Source: an uncultured Rhodobiaceae bacterium
Lineage (GTDB): Archaea; Thermoplasmatota; Poseidoniia; Poseidoniales; Poseidoniaceae
Length of the DNA stretch: 20,273 bases
Reading direction: 5' to 3'
Assembly: GCA_937911445.1 (NCBI GenBank)
Contig: CALDQY010000023.1
Location: 1-20,273 of the forward strand
Shown: in pieces, positions 1 to 6,070 of the stretch
How the letters are laid out: every line of letters starts with the position of its first letter
How positions within the stretch are numbered: the stretch's first letter is position 1
Program-made: the position numbers and the translations under genes
Notes under the pieces: model-generated
Database searches by the model: none
What the model saw: only the letters and a program-made list of their open reading frames with translations
Told to the model about the DNA's origin: nothing

Positions 1-107
1 CCAGTTGGAATGCCCTCAACCTGTTCACCGAGTGGCGAATTTGGAAACAACTCGCTTCCAGGGCGACCTGGTTTGACAGCGGAATGATCATGATGATTGA
101 TGTCCAT
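1..107 (-). CDS. N-terminal fragment of an unidentified protein
   Basis: An open frame starts at an ATG at 107 on the minus strand and runs off the left edge, giving 35 complete codons without a stop. The peptide begins MDINHHDHSAVKPGRPG and continues with a Gly/Pro-rich stretch. No signal peptide or membrane segment is visible. The start lies only two bases beyond the TGA of the upstream oxidoreductase gene, which is typical of a co-transcribed archaeal gene pair and is the main support for the call. The visible part is too short and too low in complexity to assign a family. The His-rich start could be an unstructured extension. Identity unknown. Confidence 0.6.
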   Translation of the reverse strand, partial: MDINHHDHSAVKPGRPGSELFPNSPLGEQVEGIPT

Positions 108-109
108 GT

Positions 110-1339
110 TCAATCACCCTCGAGAAGTTCTTCAACACGTGGAGCGACCTTTTCCATGTACGCTCGCATGTTTCGGCAAACCCGAGCGCTGTCGTGGTTG
201 AAGAAATCGAACCATGCCATGACACGATCCTCTGGATGGAAGCGTTCAACCAGTTGTTGAGCGACGTCCTCAACGTTCCCAATCAATGCATTTTGTGCTG
301 CATTCTGAACTTTGTTTGGGTCGATGGTCCCTTCAAGCGCGTTCCAATAGGCACCCAATGCTTCATCTGCTTCACGATAAGCAGCTTGGCGTTGCTCCTC
401 AGGCGTCATGCCCGGTTCATCGTTGACAAACACAAAACTGGTTCGTGGCATATCCGAACGCTTCCATTCTCCACCATCTGGATGGAAACAGGAACGCATG
501 CGCTCGTGTGTTGCTTCGATAACGTCCGGTTGGGTAATCGAGAGATTGAAAACACGGACTGGAAGAAACGTGTTGACGAACACTTGGGCTTTTGGATCGT
601 GTGTTCCTGCGACGAGCACCAATTGATTGCGGTCAAATGTGTTTGGAACGATTCGGATGTCTTCAAACACGTAACGATGGTCAATGTCGATGGCATCAAC
701 ATCAGAACCGTGAGCCTCTTGCACACGCTTCCAATCGTCATCGCTTCTGAAATTCTCACGTGTCAATGTGGTCGAGCGTACGGAATCAGAAGAAACAACA
801 TCCCCTCGCAGCAACCGGAGGAAAATCTCACTTGCTTCGAGGAAAATTTGTCCACGCAAAGCTGGCCATGCGGCTTCTTCTACAGATGTTCGAGGTACAA
901 TTCCGTACGGGCGAGCCATGAATTCGAATCTTCCTGCTGAGAAGCCAACGTGGAGCTTGCGAGCATCGTCGTTGACAGCAAGGAGTTGTAAGGTGTTGGC
1001 AATTCTCTCTGCTTGTGCAATGGGCCCACCCGATGCAAGAATAGAGACGACGGCACTACCGATCTCGATGTTCTTCGTCCTTCGAAACGACTCCATAGCG
1101 AGTTGCGGAAAATCGGTACAAAGTCCAACTTCACCTTGCCAGTGCGGTACGACTGGTCGGCTGTTGGATTTCTGTGTTTCAGTTGAGAGGTGGGCCTGAG
1201 CAATCCATCCTACACCGAAGCCCAAGGAATCTGCACACTCAAGTTGCTGGAAGTAGTTTCGTAGCATGGTCTGTTCATCGGGGATATGGCCATCAGCGTC
1301 GGGCGTTTGGCTTATGGAAAAGAAAATGTCGTGTTCCAT
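110..1339 (-). CDS. LLM-class (luciferase-like) flavin-dependent oxidoreductase
   Basis: This 409-residue cytosolic protein resembles the luciferase-like monooxygenase superfamily, TIM-barrel enzymes that use FMN or coenzyme F420. Visible family features are the early beta-strand FFSIS, a segment around residues 36-50 (LGFGVGWIAQAHLS) matching the usual GFD-x-x-W-x-x-EHH region, and a long stretch around residues 92-137 (IGSAVVSI, then GGPIAQAERIANTLQLL, then LHVGFSAGR) matching the conserved core strands and cofactor-proximal loop. A TTG lies directly before the ATG at 1339. I prefer the ATG, which gives MEHDIFFS. Its substrate cannot be read from the sequence. Bacterial relatives oxidise alkanes, sulfonates or aldehydes, or act as F420-dependent reductases. 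The downstream gene starts two bases after its stop and the upstream TPR gene ends 52 bases before its start, so the three are probably one operon. Confidence 0.85.
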   Translation of the reverse strand: MEHDIFFSISQTPDADGHIPDEQTMLRNYFQQLECADSLGFGVGWIAQAHLSTETQKSNSRPVVPHWQGEVGLCTDFPQLAMESFRRTKNIEIGSAVVSILASGGPIAQAERIANTLQLLAVNDDARKLHVGFSAGRFEFMARPYGIVPRTSVEEAAWPALRGQIFLEASEIFLRLLRGDVVSSDSVRSTTLTRENFRSDDDWKRVQEAHGSDVDAIDIDHRYVFEDIRIVPNTFDRNQLVLVAGTHDPKAQVFVNTFLPVRVFNLSITQPDVIEATHERMRSCFHPDGGEWKRSDMPRTSFVFVNDEPGMTPEEQRQAAYREADEALGAYWNALEGTIDPNKVQNAAQNALIGNVEDVAQQLVERFHPEDRVMAWFDFFNHDSARVCRNMRAYMEKVAPRVEELLEGD

Positions 1340-1391
1340 CAACTTCGCCCCGTATTTCCCAACATGTCAAATCACATAACCCGTTCGACCG

Positions 1392-2222
1392 TCAGTTAAC
1401 GTCGTCACCGAGTGCTGTAAGGTCGTGGAGTCGTTTTTTCAGTAGGTCTGGAGCAGGAATTCCAAGTTGCATGAACAAGTGCATCGTATCCGATAACGCC
1501 AGAAGGGCATCGTCGTATCGGGTCTCTATTTCTGCGAGATCTGCAATGCCCCAACTGGCAACTAGATGGCCAGCAGGATGCTCAAGACGCTTGGCAAAGT
1601 CGAGACTTTCTTGATACATTTCACTCGCTGTAGCGAGTTCGCCGATACTGGCTTGAGCATGCGCAACATCTGCAAGTGCCTCCATGCGAAGTACATCGTT
1701 CTGCATGGAGATGGCTAGTTCGAGCCGGCGCGTGTCATGGATGATGGCAGAATCCCAATCTTGGTTGAGTCTTGAGCAGCGTGAAAGTACCGCCAAGCCG
1801 TATACGATGCCTTCCCGATCTTCGATGGATTCTCGCAATGTCAGCGAACGACGAATGGATGTTTGCGCCGATTCGATTTCCTCAATGGAGAGCAGCATCA
1901 GTGCATGATGATGGAGGACAGCGGCTGCAAGTGGAGCACCTTTATCCAGTGACTCAGCATGAAACGCCAATTCTGCGACATCATCAATCGAACCTGCGTA
2001 TCGCTTTAGGTGCTCAAATCGTGCCCAACCCTTCTCGATGTCATCTTCTGCAACTTGCTGGGCATGTTCAACCAAACGATGCAGGAGATCTACGTCACCT
2101 ACTGACTCGACCAATGGCAATATACCCAGGGCCAATGAAGTGTTGATGGATTCAATCGAACCGCCTCCAGTCAACATTTCGACGATTTCCTTCGCCTTCT
2201 CTGGAGAGACTTCCTCAGCCAT
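1392..2222 (-). CDS. TPR-like helical repeat protein
   Basis: This soluble protein of 276 residues is almost entirely helical, with no signal peptide or membrane segment. From about residue 100 to 255 four tandem units of 39-41 residues can be aligned, each with a small-residue-rich helix A (for example AAVLHHHALMLL, YGLAVLSRC, ALADVAHAQASIG, SWGIADLAEI) followed by a helix B containing an A/S-rich turn and aromatic positions. This is the pattern of tetratricopeptide repeats. The N-terminal 95 residues form less regular helices. TPR proteins are scaffolds that bind peptides of partner proteins, and no catalytic motif is seen. The gene is the first of the minus-strand group leading to the flavin oxidoreductase and is divergent from the DNase gene. 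Partner and role are unknown. Confidence 0.8.
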   Translation of the reverse strand: MAEEVSPEKAKEIVEMLTGGGSIESINTSLALGILPLVESVGDVDLLHRLVEHAQQVAEDDIEKGWARFEHLKRYAGSIDDVAELAFHAESLDKGAPLAAAVLHHHALMLLSIEEIESAQTSIRRSLTLRESIEDREGIVYGLAVLSRCSRLNQDWDSAIIHDTRRLELAISMQNDVLRMEALADVAHAQASIGELATASEMYQESLDFAKRLEHPAGHLVASWGIADLAEIETRYDDALLALSDTMHLFMQLGIPAPDLLKKRLHDLTALGDDVN

Positions 2223-2245
2223 GTTCCAACCAAAGAGGTTCGCGT

Positions 2246-2261
2246 CAAGAACTTATTCTTG
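2246..2261. promoter_or_regulatory. Candidate operator palindrome in the divergent intergenic region
   Basis: A perfect inverted repeat, CAAGAA-CTTA-TTCTTG (6-base arms, 4-base spacer), lies in the 88-base gap between the divergent TPR and DNase genes. It sits 24-39 bases upstream of the TPR start codon. If that transcript is leaderless or nearly so, this is where the BRE/TATA element would be, and the minus strand reads AATAAG there. Binding by a dimeric regulator overlapping the promoter is inference. A 6-base-arm palindrome can occur by chance. Confidence 0.3.
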
Positions 2262-2310
2262 GTTCAAGTAGGACCTTGATGATTGATAACATGGAAGTTT
2301 ATCCAGATTC

Positions 2311-3282
2311 ATGGCACGGCATGACAACGCATTGCAAGGCGTTATGCTCGTTGCCTTGCTGGTTCTCTTTCCTATGATCATCCAACTGCTGGTCCATCAA
2401 GACGAGAGTCCCCTGTGGAGAACCGTCTATGTTGAGGTTGAAGGAGAGGATGAGGAAGATACAGAAGCGCGTTCTGAATCTCGAAGTCGAGAAGATGTTG
2501 CTCGCATTGCAACCTTCAACATCAAAATCTTCGGTGAAACCAAAATGGGGAAAGCGGATGTTGTTTCCGAACTCGTAAATATCACACTTCGGTACGATAT
2601 GCTCGTCGTTCAAGAAATCAAGGATCTTGACCAAACCGTTCCGTACGACTTCCTTGATGCTATCAATGCAGCATCCAATGACACCTACGCCATGGTTCTG
2701 AGTGATCGCTCAGGGCAACAAGAAGACGATGAAGGAGGACAAGAGCAGTATGCATTCTACTACCGAACTTCGCATTTCCAATTTGATTCTGCGTGGCTAC
2801 ACAACGATTCAGAATTGGATGAATTCCAACGTGAACCATTCATTTCATCGTTCAATCTGCTCTCACAAAATGGAACTGTACTTGAAGATATGACGTTCAT
2901 TACCGTCCATACCAAGCCTTCCCATGCTGTCAATGAAACGGCTGCTTTGCACAATGTTGTTGAAACGTATAAGCAAAATTCAACCGAATCCGATATCATT
3001 GTTCTTGGAGATTTCAATGCAGATTGCAGTTATGCTTCAACGTATGAACTCAATCAACTTGACATCCGAAGCCCAGACTATCTCTGGGTTGTACCTGATT
3101 CAGCAGATACAACCTTCTCAGAAAACACACACTGCGCTTACGACCGTATTGTCCTCACCAGCGACATCGAGGACCGTTTCTTCGGACGCTGGGGGGTCGA
3201 TAGGGCTATGACCGACTCCGACGTATCCGACCATTACCCTGTCTGGTTTGACCTCGATAGAACGGAGGATGTGTTTGCATGA
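2311..3282 (+). CDS. Membrane-anchored DNase I-family endonuclease
   Basis: The 323-residue product has a hydrophobic N-terminal segment (about residues 8-28) acting as signal anchor or signal peptide, an acidic linker (about 41-62), and an endonuclease/exonuclease/phosphatase domain from about 64 to the end. The domain matches animal DNase I closely: ATFNIKIFGETKM (N70), VVQEIKD (E102), QEQYAFYYR (E145), the H200 loop TVHTKP, GDFNADCSY (D234, N236), PDSADTT, HCAYDRIV (D278) and SDHYPV (H308). Thus both catalytic histidines, the metal-binding acids and the two cysteines (C239, C275) equivalent to the essential DNase I disulfide are present. The disulfide and anchor argue for action outside the membrane, probably metal-dependent cleavage of extracellular DNA. 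The stop overlaps the next start as ATGA, so the galactokinase is translationally coupled. A phosphodiesterase of another specificity is possible but less likely. Confidence 0.88.
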   Translation: MARHDNALQGVMLVALLVLFPMIIQLLVHQDESPLWRTVYVEVEGEDEEDTEARSESRSREDVARIATFNIKIFGETKMGKADVVSELVNITLRYDMLVVQEIKDLDQTVPYDFLDAINAASNDTYAMVLSDRSGQQEDDEGGQEQYAFYYRTSHFQFDSAWLHNDSELDEFQREPFISSFNLLSQNGTVLEDMTFITVHTKPSHAVNETAALHNVVETYKQNSTESDIIVLGDFNADCSYASTYELNQLDIRSPDYLWVVPDSADTTFSENTHCAYDRIVLTSDIEDRFFGRWGVDRAMTDSDVSDHYPVWFDLDRTEDVFA

Positions 3283-4112
3283 AACGTCGTGCATCCATTC
3301 CCGGCCGAATTAACATCATTGGCGAGCATACCGATTATGCAGGAGGGTGTTCGCTCGCATTCGCATCCCAACATCGGTTGGTGCTTGAAGCAGAATTTGT
3401 TGATGACGGTTACCATGGCGAACCAACAGTCGTAGCTCTATGGAAAGAAGCAGGAGGGGCTCCTGCACAGTTGCAGGTAACAAGTTCAATTCCGATTGGA
3501 AAAGGGATGTCATCATCGGCGGCGCTCTGCTTGAGCATCGTTTTGTGCGTTCACGGAGCGAGCATCAACAAACAAGCAGCCTGTGAAGAAGCGCAACGGT
3601 TGGAACATGCGGTCCTTGGAACTCCTTGCGGCTTGCTCGATCAAATGACGATGATGCATTCTCTTGAAGGAGAATGTGTTCTCATCGATTTTTCTACGAA
3701 GACGACAGCAACGATGTCGATACCATCCGAATGGACCTTCAAGTTGGTTGATTCGGGAATTCATCGATCCTTGAATTCCACAGATTATCGAACCACATCG
3801 ACAGAGGAAACGAAGCGTCTTCATGTGGAATCTGAGAATCAACGTGTCGAAGAAGCGATGAATTCCAACAGTGAAGCATTGGGAAAACTCCTCAATGAAA
3901 CGCATGAATCATTGAAAACGATTGGCGTGAGCACACCAGAAGTTGATTCCTTCGTCACGTCCTTGCAATCAGAGGAAGGCGTCCTTGGTGCCAGAATGAT
4001 GGGTGGAGGTTTTGGTGGTATGATTCTCGTTCTCGTTGAAAACGAATCGATCCTACCTGGTCATGAGATAATCGTCCCATCACGACCTGGATTCGTTGAA
4101 GAATTCTTCTAG
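3279..4112 (+). CDS. galK: Galactokinase (GHMP kinase family), short form
   Basis: Galactokinase phosphorylates alpha-D-galactose at C1 using ATP. The 277-residue protein carries all three GHMP-kinase motifs: PGRINIIGEHTDYAGG at residues 8-23 (the galactokinase signature), the ATP-binding loop GKGMSSSAAL at 74-83, and GARMMGGGFGG at 237-247. Residues that contact galactose in characterised galactokinases appear conserved: R10, E16, H17, D19, the catalytic base D121 in the loop CGLLDQM, and Y170 after NST. At 277 residues it is well below the usual 350-390, with a trimmed N-terminus and shortened middle, but no motif is lost and no frameshift is evident. The start is an ATGA overlap with the DNase stop. 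The 3' end overlaps the convergent hydrolase-nucleotidyltransferase gene by 33 bases. A related sugar-1-kinase, for example for another aldose, is the main alternative. Confidence 0.8.
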   Translation: MKRRASIPGRINIIGEHTDYAGGCSLAFASQHRLVLEAEFVDDGYHGEPTVVALWKEAGGAPAQLQVTSSIPIGKGMSSSAALCLSIVLCVHGASINKQAACEEAQRLEHAVLGTPCGLLDQMTMMHSLEGECVLIDFSTKTTATMSIPSEWTFKLVDSGIHRSLNSTDYRTTSTEETKRLHVESENQRVEEAMNSNSEALGKLLNETHESLKTIGVSTPEVDSFVTSLQSEEGVLGARMMGGGFGGMILVLVENESILPGHEIIVPSRPGFVEEFF

Positions 4113-6056
4113 ACGTTCGAGACGCTCAGGCGTTCCCATATCCCAAAATTTGGTGTTGTCAATGTGGGCATGAATGTCCTTTGATATCGCTGGATAGACT
4201 GTCTTTTCCCAGGACCATTTGCCTTCTTTTCCGAATGTTTCAACCACAGTTTTCCTGACGATGGAAGTACCTGCTTCGTATCCATTGAATTCCTTGGGAA
4301 CATCGCCATCTTTGGCGTAATGGACCAATCGGCCATCTTCATGCTGGAGATTTTTGTCATGATGTTCGGTTGTAACGGTCATGGTCAGTTTCGAGGATGC
4401 TTTTCGATGGAGATTGACCAAAGGAGCGTATTGAATTGGATGATAATCGTCGCCCCATAGCAGAATAAATTCGTCCTCCAAATGATCTCGAGCGTTCCAC
4501 AGTGCACCTCCCGTTCCTAGTTGCTCCTGTTCTTTGACGAACGTTAGGTCAATACCTGGATGGAGAAATCCATCGAATTGCTCTCCATGATGTCCTGTTA
4601 AGACGAGCGCACGGTTGCACCCTTGTTCTTTCACCCAGTCGAGGATGTGGGAGAGAATGGGTTGACCTGCCACCTCAATCAGGGACTTTGGTTGATGTTT
4701 GGTCAAGTCACCAAGTCTGGTACCAAGGCCGCCTGCAAGAATGACAACCTGTGGCATTCGATGCGATTCTGCAATGCTCGCATACAATTTTCCGCTTTCA
4801 CGGAGCGTTCGTTCTTGTGTCTCAAAATCAACATGATACAGCCCAAAACACTGCTCGTATCCTTCTGCCCATTCGAAGTTGTCCATTAAGCTCCAGTGGT
4901 AAAAACCTCGAATATCAAGACCGTTTTCGATGGCTTCTGCAGTGACGTGCAAGTGTCTTCGCACGTGTTCTGGACGCATGTCATCATCATCATCAGCGAC
5001 TCCGTTTTCGGTAACAATGATCGGTATATTCAACGGAGCAACCATCTCAAAAGCACGCTTCAAACCTTCAGCATACATGGGGTAGCGGAAATCAGTTCGC
5101 TCTTCCCAAGGCCGAATCAGAGGGTCAATCTCAACCTTGGTCGGCATGAATGGCGTTGCCAGCAGATGCGTGTAGTAATTGACGCCGATGAAGTCGCTGC
5201 TGCCTTTCAAGCCATCAATTGAAACGCTCCTCATGGCAGATGGTGGCTTGAAACGACCGGTTTTCAGCCCTTCAATCCAACATCGATTGAACATTCCATC
5301 CAAGAGTTTTGCTTGGAAGCGGTGCAGTGGGTTCCAACGCCGATATGGGTCAAAGAGATTGATGTTCTTGACAAGTCCAATCTTCCTTGTACCTCCATGC
5401 TCCATCGATTTAAGCGTCCGATAGCATCGAGCATGGGCTCGCATCAGGTTCAACGAGACCTGTCGAGTTTTCTTGAACGAACGCTCACCCGGCGGAAATT
5501 CTCCGAGAACGTAACCCATTGAAGCATAGACAGCTGGTTCGTTGATGGTACACCACCATTCAACTCGATCGCTCATCACTTCAAACATCTTTGAACAAAA
5601 TCGAATCCAATACAGAATGTTTGCTTCATCTTCAAACGCACCTAAATCTTCCCACCAGAGTGGGTTGGTAAAGTGATGGAGCGTGACCATAGGTTGGATG
5701 CCATTGTGTAGGAGTTGGTCAACAAGGTCGCTGTACCAATCGATGGCATCTTGATTCCAAGTACCCATCTCAGGTTCAATTCGACTCCATTCCAGCGAAA
5801 ACCGGTAATGTGTGACATTCAAGTCTTTGATGAGCTCAAGATCTTGGCTTTTGCGATTCCAGTGATCGCAGGCATCACCGCTTTCTTGACCGCTTTTCGA
5901 ACGTGGTTCAAATCGAGTCCAGTTGTTCGTGTTTCCACCCTCAATTTGATGCGAAGCCGTAGCCACACCCCACATAAAGTCGGGTGGGAAGGCCTGTCCA
6001 TTCATCAATTTGGAATAATCGACATCGTTCCAATCTCGATGCTCTTCAACACCCAT
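4080..6056 (-). CDS. Fusion of GH1 beta-glycosidase and sugar-1-phosphate nucleotidyltransferase
   Basis: This is one uninterrupted 658-residue cytosolic protein without a signal peptide. Residues 1-433 are a full glycoside hydrolase family 1 barrel: N-terminal signature FPPDFMWGVATASHQIEGG (23-41), acid/base E173 in TINEP, nucleophile E350 in VTENG, and the aglycone/glycone region WSLMDNFEWAEGY (388-400). Residues 434-658 are a nucleotidyltransferase: VVILAGGLGTRL (437-448), QPKSL with K457, the metal-binding LWGDDY (533-538), and the late D639 in WDMGTP. GH1 enzymes of archaea hydrolyse beta-glucosides and beta-galactosides. The second domain makes NDP-sugars from sugar-1-phosphates. A TTG at 6089 would add 11 residues but overlap the upstream gene, so the ATG at 6056, 14 bases after that gene's stop, is preferred. 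It is the last gene of the minus-strand operon. Sugar and nucleotide specificity are not determined. Confidence 0.85.
   Translation of the reverse strand: MGVEEHRDWNDVDYSKLMNGQAFPPDFMWGVATASHQIEGGNTNNWTRFEPRSKSGQESGDACDHWNRKSQDLELIKDLNVTHYRFSLEWSRIEPEMGTWNQDAIDWYSDLVDQLLHNGIQPMVTLHHFTNPLWWEDLGAFEDEANILYWIRFCSKMFEVMSDRVEWWCTINEPAVYASMGYVLGEFPPGERSFKKTRQVSLNLMRAHARCYRTLKSMEHGGTRKIGLVKNINLFDPYRRWNPLHRFQAKLLDGMFNRCWIEGLKTGRFKPPSAMRSVSIDGLKGSSDFIGVNYYTHLLATPFMPTKVEIDPLIRPWEERTDFRYPMYAEGLKRAFEMVAPLNIPIIVTENGVADDDDDMRPEHVRRHLHVTAEAIENGLDIRGFYHWSLMDNFEWAEGYEQCFGLYHVDFETQERTLRESGKLYASIAESHRMPQVVILAGGLGTRLGDLTKHQPKSLIEVAGQPILSHILDWVKEQGCNRALVLTGHHGEQFDGFLHPGIDLTFVKEQEQLGTGGALWNARDHLEDEFILLWGDDYHPIQYAPLVNLHRKASSKLTMTVTTEHHDKNLQHEDGRLVHYAKDGDVPKEFNGYEAGTSIVRKTVVETFGKEGKWSWEKTVYPAISKDIHAHIDNTKFWDMGTPERLERLEEFFNESRS
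4083..4757 (-). other. Nucleotidyltransferase domain of the fusion
   Basis: This is the portion encoding residues 434-658. It begins with an internal ATG (4755-4757) exactly where stand-alone nucleotidyltransferases begin (MPQVVILAGG). The codon just before it is CGA, one transition away from TGA. It could also be translated separately from the internal ATG, although no clear ribosome-binding site is seen before it. The compact 225-residue size and the glycine-rich GGLGTRL loop fit the small sugar-1-phosphate nucleotidyltransferases such as the HddC-like or mannose-1-phosphate guanylyltransferase-like group. Nucleotide choice is unknown. Confidence 0.8.
4758..6056 (-). other. GH1 glycosidase domain of the fusion
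   Basis: This is the portion encoding residues 1-433 of the fusion protein. Its length is that of a complete stand-alone GH1 enzyme, and it ends in the typical C-terminal pattern (VDFETQERTLRESGKLYASI), so no part of the barrel is missing. Both catalytic glutamates (E173, E350) are present. Confidence 0.85.
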
Positions 6057-6070
6057 ACGACCACTGACCG

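Noticed and set aside
194..940. Long plus-strand frame of 248 codons opposite the flavin oxidoreductase
   Set aside because: The antisense protein is rich in Cys, His and Trp with no recognisable motif, while the minus-strand frame has clear family features over the same bases.
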